This document shows positions 1 to 6,410 of a stretch of 6,643 bases of DNA, one piece after another; the stretch's first letter is position 1; each line of letters begins with the position of its first letter. Below the pieces are notes generated by a model. It was not told the DNA's origin. It was given only the letters and a program-made list of their open reading frames with translations, and did no database searches. The position numbers were made by a program, and so were the translations under genes. Origin of the DNA: CAG-826 sp964654155 (GTDB lineage Bacteria > Bacillota_I > Bacilli_A > RFN20 > CAG-826); assembly GCA_964654155.1 (NCBI GenBank), contig CAZZGL010000064.1:1-6643 (forward strand). The letters are read 5' to 3'.

Positions 1-15
1 AAATATCAAATAATT

Positions 16-1299
16 CTAATTAATGTACTCAAATTCAAAATCGCATAAAAGAACGGTATCACCATCTTGAGCACCCATTTCTCGTAAACGATCATCAACA
101 CCTAATCTTCTTAAATAAGCTAATAACTTTAATAATCCTTCATCGGTAGATAAATTAATTAAATTATAAGTTCTTTCAACACGTTCACCTTTAATAACAT
201 AAGTATGTGCGTCTTTTCTTATAATTTCATAATCATCATCTTCATTATCTTTAGCAATATAAACTCGATATCCTTCTTCTTCATTATTTTCACTATATAA
301 TGGGAATGTTGGAGTAATTTCTAAAATATCAGCAACTTTAGACAATAAATCATTAATTCCTTCATGTGTTAAGGCGCATATTGGATAAATATCAATGTTT
401 TTATCTATCTTCTTTTTAAATTCTTCTAATCTTTCAAAAGCGCCATCCTCATCCATTTTTGTGCCAACGATAATCATTGGTCTAGAAGATAAACCAAATC
501 CATATTCTTCTAGTTCTTTATTTATTTTTAAATAATCATCATAAGGATCACGCTCGCCAGACATTGAAATCATATGGAGTAAAACTCGACATCTTTCTAT
601 ATGTCTTAAAAATGTTAATCCTAGTCCTTTACCTTCATGTGCTCCTTCAATTAATCCTGGAAGATCCGCTGCGATAAAACTACGACCATCTTTTAATGAA
701 ACAACACCTAAATTTGGTGAAATTGTGGTAAAAGGATAATCGGCAATTTCCGGATTAGCGTTACTAATAATACTTAATAATGTTGATTTTCCAACACTTG
801 GAAAGCCGACAAATCCAACATCCGCAAGCAATTTAAGTTCTAATGTAAGAATTCTTTTTTCTCCTGGTAGTCCATTTTCGGCAACTCTAGGTGTACGATT
901 AGTTGGAGATTTAAAACAAGCATTTCCTCTTCCTCCTCTTCCACCTTTAGCTACAACAAATTCTTTACCATCCTCATTCAAATCACATAGAAATGTATGT
1001 TCAGGTTCAATATATACGACCGTTCCAACAGGAACTTCAACGATAACATCTTTAGCATTTTTTCCATAGCAATTTTTGCCCATACCTTTTCCACCATCTT
1101 GAGCCATTATTACTCGAGAGTGACGAAAATTTATTAATGTTGAAGAACCTTTTTTGGCAATAAAAATTATGGAACCGCCTCTTCCTCCATTACCTCCAGA
1201 AGGACCGCCTCTAGCAACATATTTTTCCCGGTGAAAGGCAATCATACCATTGCCTCCATTACCGGCTCTTACTTCAACTTTAGCTTTATCAATAAACAC
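16..1299 (-). CDS. obg: Obg/CgtA ribosome-associated GTPase
   Basis: This is an essential-type GTPase that binds the large ribosomal subunit and acts in its assembly and in stress signalling (family knowledge). At 427 aa it has the usual length and all three parts. Residues 1-158 form the glycine-rich Obg fold (GGNGG, GGPSGGNGGRGG). Residues 159-330 form the G domain: G1 GFPSVGKS at 165-172, switch I TTISPN at 191-196, G3 DLPG at 212-215. Residues about 345-425 form the C-terminal OCT domain (GDTVLL near 413-418). G4 reads TKMD (280-283) instead of NKxD, and the G5 region reads CAL (308-310) where SA is usual. The start is GTG at 1299-1297: it gives the family N-terminus MFIDKAKVEV and has GAGG upstream, inside the 3' end of the glycosyltransferase gene, which ends 2 bases earlier. 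The stop is TAG. Translational coupling to that gene is likely. Identity is secure. Confidence 0.97.
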   Translation of the reverse strand: MFIDKAKVEVRAGNGGNGMIAFHREKYVARGGPSGGNGGRGGSIIFIAKKGSSTLINFRHSRVIMAQDGGKGMGKNCYGKNAKDVIVEVPVGTVVYIEPEHTFLCDLNEDGKEFVVAKGGRGGRGNACFKSPTNRTPRVAENGLPGEKRILTLELKLLADVGFVGFPSVGKSTLLSIISNANPEIADYPFTTISPNLGVVSLKDGRSFIAADLPGLIEGAHEGKGLGLTFLRHIERCRVLLHMISMSGERDPYDDYLKINKELEEYGFGLSSRPMIIVGTKMDEDGAFERLEEFKKKIDKNIDIYPICALTHEGINDLLSKVADILEITPTFPLYSENNEEEGYRVYIAKDNEDDDYEIIRKDAHTYVIKGERVERTYNLINLSTDEGLLKLLAYLRRLGVDDRLREMGAQDGDTVLLCDFEFEYIN

Positions 1300-1301
1300 A
1301 A

Positions 1302-2267
1302 TTATTCCTCACTTTCTAAATAATCTTCGATGATGAAGAATGGACGATTTTGAGTATCTAAGTACATTCTTGACACATACACTCCAATTATTCCTAGGGC
1401 AACTAAAATAATTGATGTTACTAAGAACATAACATTTATTAATAACCAAATTGTATAACCCATTGAGGTAATAAATCCAAAATTACCTATACGATATAAA
1501 ATAAATAAAATTAGCTGAATTAAAAACGATAAAATTGTTGTTATTCCTAGTCCGATTCCCCAAATTATAGGCCAGGATAAAGGTTTAACTGTGCTTGAAG
1601 CAAAGGCATCAATAGCTAAGTTAGTCATTGATTTGTAATTATATTTTGATTTACCTTTTTCTCTTTTACCTCTTACAAAAGCAACCTCAGTCGTTTTATG
1701 TCCAACAAAAGGAACTTGGATTCTAAAAACCCGATTATTTTCGCTTAATTGATTAACTTCATCAACAACACGGCGTGAAATTAATCTAAAATGTCCAACA
1801 TTTTGAGGCACTTTAATCTTTCCCGATAAATCATCGCATATTTTATAAAACTTTTTTGCAGTAAAGCGTTTCATAAAAGTATCTTCTTTACGTGAAGCTC
1901 TTCTACCATTTACTACATCATAACCTTCTTCAAATTTTAAAAGCATTTCTGTAATTACTTCTGGAGGATCTTGCATATCACAATCCATCACAATAACAGC
2001 ATCACCTTTTGCTTTAGATAAGCCCGCAGCAACCGCTGGTTCATGTCCAAAGTTTCTTGATAAAGAAACAATGCTTAAAAATGAACATGTTTTTTTGTAT
2101 TCTTTTAATAACTCCAATGTGTTATCTTTGCTACCGTCGTTAACCGCGACAACTTCAAAATCATAAGATGAATTATCATTAATAACTTTTTGAATTCTTG
2201 AAAAAAAGATATCAACCATCTCATGCTCGTTATACATTGGAACAATAATAGAAATGAGTTTAGCCAT
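1302..2267 (-). CDS. Membrane-anchored family 2 glycosyltransferase (polyprenyl-phosphate type)
   Basis: This 321 aa protein resembles the GtrB/CsbB/DPM1-like enzymes that move a sugar from a nucleotide donor to a polyprenyl phosphate at the inner membrane face. The GT-A domain spans about residues 4-225: SIIVPMYNE at 6-14, VNDGSKDNT at 42-50, SRNFGHEPAVAAGL at 70-83, the metal-binding DCD at 95-97 with QDPPE at 99-103, and a GKSKYNY segment at 205-211. Two hydrophobic helices follow, about 232-258 and 272-298, as in bactoprenol glucosyltransferases. The family's usual GDFRL motif reads GHFRL (158-162). ATG at 2267 has AGGTG (2277-2273) upstream. The gene sits after the rpmA terminator and ends 2 bases before obg. 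Donor sugar and final acceptor cannot be read from the sequence. A role in teichoic acid, glycolipid or surface glycan decoration is a guess. Confidence 0.9.
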   Translation of the reverse strand: MAKLISIIVPMYNEHEMVDIFFSRIQKVINDNSSYDFEVVAVNDGSKDNTLELLKEYKKTCSFLSIVSLSRNFGHEPAVAAGLSKAKGDAVIVMDCDMQDPPEVITEMLLKFEEGYDVVNGRRASRKEDTFMKRFTAKKFYKICDDLSGKIKVPQNVGHFRLISRRVVDEVNQLSENNRVFRIQVPFVGHKTTEVAFVRGKREKGKSKYNYKSMTNLAIDAFASSTVKPLSWPIIWGIGLGITTILSFLIQLILFILYRIGNFGFITSMGYTIWLLINVMFLVTSIILVALGIIGVYVSRMYLDTQNRPFFIIEDYLESEE

Positions 2268-2293
2268 AATATCACCTACTTATTCTGTCTATT

Positions 2294-2299
2294 AATATA
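2294..2299 (-). promoter_or_regulatory. Weak candidate -10 box for the glycosyltransferase-obg pair
   Basis: The minus strand reads TATATT at 2299-2294, about 27 bases before the glycosyltransferase ATG and just beyond the rpmA terminator. No good -35 hexamer lies 16-18 bases upstream, where the U-tract of the terminator falls. Transcription of this pair may instead depend on read-through from rplU-prp-rpmA. Confidence 0.2.
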
Positions 2300-2308
2300 C
2301 AATAAAAT

Positions 2309-2336
2309 AGAAAAAAAGACCATAATTAATGGCCTT
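2309..2336 (-). terminator. Intrinsic terminator after rpmA
   Basis: On the minus strand AAGGCCAT (2336-2329) can pair with ATGGTCTT (2323-2316) around a 5-base loop. That gives an 8-bp stem with one G-U pair. The run TTTTTTT covers 2317-2311 and overlaps the stem foot. It begins 12 bases past the rpmA stop. The stem is modest, so partial read-through into the glycosyltransferase and obg is plausible. Confidence 0.75.
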
Positions 2337-2348
2337 TATACATTTAAA

Positions 2349-2636
2349 TTATTCAGCGATTTCGTAAACGGAAACGCGAGTTCTATCTTTACCCCAGCGT
2401 TCATATTTAACAATACCGGATTTTGTAGCAAAAATTGTATCATCGCCACCGCGCATTGTATTTGTTCCAGGATAAATTTTTGTACCACGTTGACGATAGA
2501 TGATTGAACCTGCTGTACAATATTGACCATCGCCTTTTTTGGCTCCTAAACGCTTCGATTCGGAATCACGGCCGTTCTTAGTAGAACCAACACCCTTTTT
2601 GGAAGCGAAGAGTTGAAGATCTAATTTAAACATCAT
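2349..2636 (-). CDS. rpmA: 50S ribosomal protein L27 with Prp-cleavable N-terminal extension
   Basis: This protein of the large ribosomal subunit has an N-terminal tail that reaches toward the peptidyl transferase centre. The family core SKKGVGSTKNGRDSESKRLG is intact from residue 12, followed by GSIIYRQRGTKIYPG and RGGDDTIFA, and the 95 aa length is normal. Residues 1-11 (MMFKLDLQLFA) are the Firmicutes-type extension, expected to be cut after A11 by the Prp protease encoded just upstream. The usual motif ends QFFA; here it ends QLFA. Two ATG codons stand in tandem at 2636 and 2633. The first is preferred because GAGGG lies about 10 bases before it. The gene begins 20 bases after the prp stop and is followed by an intrinsic terminator. 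Identity is secure; the exact Met and the cut site are inferred from the family. Confidence 0.97.
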   Translation of the reverse strand: MMFKLDLQLFASKKGVGSTKNGRDSESKRLGAKKGDGQYCTAGSIIYRQRGTKIYPGTNTMRGGDDTIFATKSGIVKYERWGKDRTRVSVYEIAE

Positions 2637-2656
2637 AATTGATGCACCCTCTTTCT

Positions 2657-2968
2657 TTAGTGATTATTAATTTTAATAAAGTCTCCATAACTATCTTCAA
2701 TAGTGGCTAATTGAACCATCATAGTTTCAATAACTATTGAATCATGACGAGAAACTTTATTTTTTGTCTTTAAACGAATATGACCATTTTCGACTATAAC
2801 ATCGTAATTGTCTATATCATTTAAAGCATTTAAAGCGCCCACAGTAATTGAACTAACAGCGGCACAAACAAGGTCATGTCCTTCGACTTCACTTGAATCA
2901 GCATGCCCTTTAATTTCAACTTGCTTAAATGAGCCATCTTTATTTAATGTGTAATCAACATTTACCAT
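2657..2968 (-). CDS. prp: Ribosomal-processing cysteine protease Prp (YsxB family)
   Basis: This small cysteine protease removes the N-terminal extension of L27 in Firmicutes. The protein is 103 aa, normal for the family. The catalytic pair is visible: His22 in KGHAD (20-24) and Cys35 in GHDLVCA (30-36), with the SSITVGALNAL helix after it. It lies in the classical position between rplU and rpmA, so protease and substrate are co-transcribed. ATG at 2968 follows the rplU stop after only 2 bases. No Shine-Dalgarno sequence is visible upstream (the stretch reads ATTAATGGTTAATT), so translation probably depends on ribosomes finishing rplU. That could keep its yield below that of the flanking ribosomal proteins. 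Identity is secure. Confidence 0.95.
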   Translation of the reverse strand: MVNVDYTLNKDGSFKQVEIKGHADSSEVEGHDLVCAAVSSITVGALNALNDIDNYDVIVENGHIRLKTKNKVSRHDSIVIETMMVQLATIEDSYGDFIKINNH

Positions 2969-2970
2969 AA

Positions 2971-3279
2971 TTAACCATTAATTGTTTCGATAGTTAAGCA
3001 TGTATATGGTTGACGATGTCCGATTGTCTTTCTTTCATTATGTTTTGATTTGTACTTGAAGACACGGATTTTACGGCTGAGACCATGCTTTTCGATTTTA
3101 GCGGTTACAGTAGCACCTTCAATGTATGGTGCACCAACTTTAGCATTCTTATCTCCGATTAATAAAACTTTATCGAATGTGTAGGTTGATCCTAATTCAA
3201 CGTCTAATTTTTCAACGTAAATTTTTTGTCCAACTTCTACTTTAATTTGCTTTCCGCCAGTTTCAATAATTGCGTACAT
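2971..3279 (-). CDS. rplU: 50S ribosomal protein L21
   Basis: This is a large-subunit protein that binds 23S rRNA. At 102 aa it has the family length, opens with MYAIIETGGKQIKV and carries the conserved C-terminal basic segment FKYKSKHNERKTIGHRQPYT. The start is ATG at 3279-3277: the near-perfect ribosome binding site AGGAGGTG (3291-3284) lies just upstream. The same frame stays open to a GTG at 3306, but that would translate through the binding site and add nine residues foreign to the family, so I reject it. It is the first gene of rplU-prp-rpmA, with its own promoter at 3418-3389 and a structured leader of roughly 100 bases. Identity is secure. Confidence 0.98.
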   Translation of the reverse strand: MYAIIETGGKQIKVEVGQKIYVEKLDVELGSTYTFDKVLLIGDKNAKVGAPYIEGATVTAKIEKHGLSRKIRVFKYKSKHNERKTIGHRQPYTCLTIETING

Positions 3280-3283
3280 AAAG

Positions 3284-3386
3284 CACCTCCTATAATTAAA
3301 TTTCACTTAGACTCGCAAGTAAGGTCATCATAAAGATAGTTAGTTACCTTTTTTTAGCGGTTGTAGCTAGTGAGGCGACAACGCCA
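3284..3386 (-). promoter_or_regulatory. Structured 5' leader of rplU, candidate L21 leader element
   Basis: Roughly 100 transcribed bases separate the promoter from the rplU start and contain several possible helices. GGCG (3385-3382) can pair with CGCC (3377-3374). The longer GGCGTTGT (3385-3378) can instead pair with ACAACCGCT (3364-3356), leaving one bulged C. AAGGT (3350-3346) pairs with ACCTT (3325-3321), and ACTTGCGAGT (3320-3311) can form a small hairpin. Low-GC Gram-positive bacteria carry a putative autoregulatory RNA called the L21 leader in this position. I infer that this is its counterpart from place and structure, not from a model match. There is no U-tract, so control would be on translation or stability rather than by termination. 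Confidence 0.6.
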
Positions 3387-3388
3387 AG

Positions 3389-3418
3389 AATATAACATAT
3401 TAATGTTATTGATGTCAA
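3389..3418 (-). promoter_or_regulatory. Sigma-A type promoter of rplU-prp-rpmA
   Basis: The minus strand has a perfect -35 TTGACA at 3418-3413. The -10 TATATT at 3394-3389 is 18 bases away, preceded by TG at the extended -10 position (TGTTATATT). Transcription should start near 3382. The spacing is 1 base longer than ideal; TTATAT with a 17-base spacer is the alternative reading. The promoter begins 39 bases past the stop of the ABC ATPase gene. Confidence 0.8.
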
Positions 3419-3456
3419 GGGTTTGAAAATTTTTATTTATCACTGCCTAGTGTATT

Positions 3457-4191
3457 TTATAGCACTCTTTTTAAGAAATCTTTTGTTCTGTCATTTTTAG
3501 GATTAGAAAAAATTTCATTTGGACTATCTTCTTCTAAAATTTTTCCATAGTCCATAAAGATAACTCTTGAAGCAACATCACGAGCAAAATTCATTTCATG
3601 AGTAACAATGACCATCGTCATGCCTTCAGAAGCCAATTTTTTTATTACATCTAAAACTTCATTGACCATTTCTGGATCTAACGCACTTGTAGGCTCATCA
3701 AATAATATTACTTCAGGATTCATACATAACGCTCGTGCGATTGCAACCCGTTGTTTTTGTCCTCCTGATAAGGTATTAACGCTTTTATAAGCGAAATCTT
3801 TAAGTCCAACAATTTGCAAATAATAAAGAGCTTGCTCAACAGCTTTATCATGTTCAATTTTTAAAACTTTTGTAGGAGCAAGAATACAATTATCTAAGAC
3901 ATTCATATTGTTAAACAAGTTAAAATTTTGAAAAACCATTCCAACTTTAGTACGATAATTATTTAAATTAAATTTTCGATCTAATATCGATTGTGATTTA
4001 AATAAAATATCACCTTCATCAGGATATTCTAAAAGATTAATACAACGAATAAAAGTAGATTTACCACTTCCTGAAGGACCAATAATACATACAACTTCCC
4101 CTTTTTTTATCGTTAAATCAATTCCATCTAGAACATTGTTTCCTTTTTCAAACGACTTCTTTATATTTTTAATTTCAATTATATTTTCCAT
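3457..4191 (-). CDS. Polar amino acid ABC importer, ATP-binding subunit
   Basis: This cytoplasmic ATPase powers the importer encoded upstream. The 244 aa protein has every functional motif of the GlnQ/HisP family: Walker A GPSGSGKST at 38-46, Q-loop Gln88 in VFQNFNLF, signature LSGGQKQRVAIARAL at 141-155, Walker B VILFDEPTSALDPE at 161-174, and the switch His198 in VTHEM. The length is normal and there is no extra C-terminal regulatory domain. ATG at 4191 has AGGAG upstream, and this site overlaps the TAG stop of the permease gene 12 bases before the start. It is the last gene of the riboswitch-controlled operon. I see no convincing terminator between it and the rplU promoter. Family is certain; the lysine assignment rests on the riboswitch. 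Confidence 0.95.
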   Translation of the reverse strand: MENIIEIKNIKKSFEKGNNVLDGIDLTIKKGEVVCIIGPSGSGKSTFIRCINLLEYPDEGDILFKSQSILDRKFNLNNYRTKVGMVFQNFNLFNNMNVLDNCILAPTKVLKIEHDKAVEQALYYLQIVGLKDFAYKSVNTLSGGQKQRVAIARALCMNPEVILFDEPTSALDPEMVNEVLDVIKKLASEGMTMVIVTHEMNFARDVASRVIFMDYGKILEEDSPNEIFSNPKNDRTKDFLKRVL

Positions 4192-4203
4192 AATGTATTT
4201 CTC

Positions 4204-5466
4204 CTAATTTGAACTAGTTATTTCTTTAACAGGAACATTCATTTTCTTTTCAATATATTGAAGTAATTTTGATGTTAAGAATGTCATTATTAGATAATAG
4301 ATTGCAACAATTAAATATGCTTCTAATGATTTTCCACTATAGATGCCAAGAATATCATTCTTAGCTACAGAGAATAATTCAAGGATTCCTATTAAAGTTA
4401 GTACAGAAGTATCTTTAATGTTAACAATAAATTCGTTACCAATTGAAGGTAAACTATTCTTTATTGCTTGCGGAAAAATAACTTTAAACATAGTTTGAGT
4501 TTTATTTAATCCTAGGGCTTCTGCTGCTTCTTGTTGCCCTTTATCTACAGATGATATACCACCTCTAAGAACTTCCGTTAAATAGGCTGCAGTATTAATA
4601 GAAACTGTAAATAAGCCCGCTCGATAAGGAGTCCATACTTCATAAATAAAATATTGATAATCATCAGGAGATAGAGACTTTTGAAAAATTGAAAGTATTA
4701 AATAATAAAAGATAAAGGCTTGCACTACCATCGGAGTGCCTCGAATTATAGTTACATATATTTTTGAAAAACCGATACCAAATCTTTTTAAAGTTGCTGA
4801 AAGATAATTATCATGTTTATTAATATTTAACATTCTTAAACTTACTAATCCAAAAGCGATAATTAATCCAAATAAAGTTCCAAGTAAGGATAAGCTTATT
4901 GTTGATTTAATTCCTTCTTCAAAATTTATTTGGTAATTTTTCATAAAATAAATCATCGTATTCAATGTAGATGTTGAATCAGTTGGCTTCGTAACATAAT
5001 TCCATCTATTAATAAAATCAAGAATTATTAAATCGGTTAAATATGCAAGCAAAATTGCACTTACAACATAAGATAATGTTCTTTTATACCAAAACTTATC
5101 TTTTAAAAAATTATTTTGATGTTTCTTTTCTAAAACATTTTCTATAATGATAAAAATTAAGATACTAATACTAAATAACAACAATATAATATGAATAATT
5201 GGACTACAATTAGCGATCCAACTAATACTTGTTCCTTTTTTAAAGCCACATAAAGAAGCGATTGCAAATCCACTTGAGATAATTGAAATTGTGCCTATAT
5301 AAATATCTTCATGTTTATATGATTTAATAAAAATATTAATAAACCATTTATATATTTCGATAAACATATTAATTATTCCAAAGAAAATTGATAATAAAAA
5401 ATTAATCAATATACAAATTACATTTAAAAAAGAATTTTGACTCTTTAATCTTGTAAAACTTAACAT
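4204..5466 (-). CDS. Amino acid ABC importer permease with long N-terminal membrane extension
   Basis: The inner-membrane channel subunit occupies residues about 184-408. It has the HisM/GlnP-type segment RGTPMVVQ at 242-249, an AAYLTEVLRGG segment at 293-303, and the EAA coupling loop EAAEALGLNKTQTMFKVIFPQAI spread over 313-335 that contacts the ATPase. Hydrophobic helices fall near 187-210, 235-260, 283-300, 350-368 and 382-404. Unlike the typical member of about 220 aa, this one is 420 aa. Residues 1-180 hold about four further hydrophobic segments (about 13-36, 54-75, 87-110, 130-152) joined by Lys-rich turns, and resemble nothing I can name. Residues 153-183 form a polar linker. ATG at 5466 is 5 bases after the binding-protein stop, with only a weak GGGT upstream, so coupling is likely. 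The stop is TAG. The permease role is certain; the function of the extension is unknown. Confidence 0.92.
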   Translation of the reverse strand: MLSFTRLKSQNSFLNVICILINFLLSIFFGIINMFIEIYKWFINIFIKSYKHEDIYIGTISIISSGFAIASLCGFKKGTSISWIANCSPIIHIILLLFSISILIFIIIENVLEKKHQNNFLKDKFWYKRTLSYVVSAILLAYLTDLIILDFINRWNYVTKPTDSTSTLNTMIYFMKNYQINFEEGIKSTISLSLLGTLFGLIIAFGLVSLRMLNINKHDNYLSATLKRFGIGFSKIYVTIIRGTPMVVQAFIFYYLILSIFQKSLSPDDYQYFIYEVWTPYRAGLFTVSINTAAYLTEVLRGGISSVDKGQQEAAEALGLNKTQTMFKVIFPQAIKNSLPSIGNEFIVNIKDTSVLTLIGILELFSVAKNDILGIYSGKSLEAYLIVAIYYLIMTFLTSKLLQYIEKKMNVPVKEITSSN

Positions 5467-5471
5467 AATAC

Positions 5472-6353
5472 TTACCCAATATTTGCGCAGGCTTCAACTG
5501 CATTCATCATAATTTCATTTCTTTCATCGGTAGAAAGTGTGCTTAAAAAGTCATTTATACTAGATAAAAGTTCTTCATTACCTTTTTTAATACCGATAGA
5601 AACATCGCGATCAGTATCGACAATATCTCTTAAAACATTTGTTTCATCATCTAGCAATTGCCTAAATCCTTTTCCTTCTTCAAAACGAATCATTTTTAAA
5701 GTTTCACTATTTAAATTAACTTGTCCTTGCGCAACTGGAAGTTCTAAAACAGTTCCATCAATCAAACCACTTTGAATACTAGTTATTAATTCTGGAACAG
5801 TATTTTTATCATAACTTCCAGATTCTGGTTTTTTATATCCAGGTATACCATGAGCAATATCATCATAGATTGTGCCAATTTGACCACCTATTTTTGCGCC
5901 TTCTAATTCATCAACACTTGTTACATTTGCGTATTTGCTATTTTTAGAAACTAATAAAACATGCTCACTTGTGTAATAGGCATTAGAAAAATCAATATCA
6001 ATCTTTCTTGATTCAGTTGGTGACATACCAGCGATTACTAAATCGATACGCTCACTTTTTATGCTAGGAATAAGCGCATCCCAATCTAGTTGTTTAATAA
6101 CTAGTTCCATATCTAAATAATCGGCAAGTTTTTTAGCAATTTGAATATCATATCCATCCGCGTATTTTTTACTTTCAAATATTTGATAATTAGAATCAGT
6201 TTTTTTATTTTCGGTCCAATTAAATGGAGCGTAATTACATTCTAAACCAACAACTAATTTCTCTTTTCCGGAATCTTCTTTATTATCTCCTCCACATGAA
6301 CTCGTTACAAAAATTAAACTTAATAAAGCGAAAAACTTAAATATTTTTTTCAT
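5472..6353 (-). CDS. Amino acid ABC importer substrate-binding lipoprotein, probably for lysine
   Basis: This extracellular receptor captures the amino acid and delivers it to the permease. Residues 1-20 are a lipoprotein signal: MKK, a hydrophobic core, then VTSSC with Cys20 as the likely lipidation site. The lipobox is atypical, with Thr at -3 where Leu is usual. A charged linker (21-32) leads to the SBP_bac_3 fold: LVVGLECNYAPF at 33-44, LDWDALIPSI at 89-98, AGMSPTESRKIDIDFS at 108-123 where Arg116 should bind the ligand carboxylate, GGQIGT at 156-161, and DGTVLELPVA at 199-208 where Glu204 is a candidate for the alpha-amino group. The 293 aa length is normal. ATG at 6353 follows GAGGA at good spacing. 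It is the first gene after the lysine riboswitch and terminator, which is the basis for proposing lysine; the fold alone says only polar amino acid. Confidence 0.92.
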   Translation of the reverse strand: MKKIFKFFALLSLIFVTSSCGGDNKEDSGKEKLVVGLECNYAPFNWTENKKTDSNYQIFESKKYADGYDIQIAKKLADYLDMELVIKQLDWDALIPSIKSERIDLVIAGMSPTESRKIDIDFSNAYYTSEHVLLVSKNSKYANVTSVDELEGAKIGGQIGTIYDDIAHGIPGYKKPESGSYDKNTVPELITSIQSGLIDGTVLELPVAQGQVNLNSETLKMIRFEEGKGFRQLLDDETNVLRDIVDTDRDVSIGIKKGNEELLSSINDFLSTLSTDERNEIMMNAVEACANIG

Positions 6354-6371
6354 AAAATCCTCTTTTCTAAT

Positions 6372-6394
6372 AAAAAAAGCGTCATAAGACGCCT
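6372..6394 (-). terminator. Riboswitch-controlled intrinsic terminator
   Basis: On the minus strand AGGCGTC (6394-6388) pairs with GACGCTT (6383-6377) around the loop TTAT. The 7-bp stem has one G-U pair and runs into seven T (6378-6372). It ends 18 bases before the binding-protein ATG, between the aptamer and the ribosome binding site. This is the standard layout for transcription attenuation, so it is expected to form when lysine is bound and stop the operon. Confidence 0.88.
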
Positions 6395-6410
6395 CAATAA
6401 ATCATCCTTA

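Noticed and set aside
2223..2530. Open frames overlapping rpmA on both strands
   Set aside because: They overlap the certain L27 gene in other frames, lack a recognisable protein, and one crosses the rpmA terminator.
3280..3306. Longer L21 reading starting at a GTG at 3306
   Set aside because: It would translate through the AGGAGGTG ribosome binding site and add residues not found in L21; the ATG at 3279 gives the family N-terminus.
3431..3456. Possible terminator after the ABC ATPase gene
   Set aside because: Only a 4-bp stem (CACT with AGTG around 3451-3440) followed by an A+T-rich stretch without a clean U-run; too weak to call.
3608..3790. Plus-strand open frame inside the ATPase gene
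   Set aside because: It is antisense to the Walker B and signature region of a well-conserved ATPase and has no protein-like features.
5539..5775. Plus-strand open frame inside the binding-protein gene
   Set aside because: It is antisense shadow coding with a low-complexity Ser/Leu-rich translation and no ribosome binding site I could recognise.
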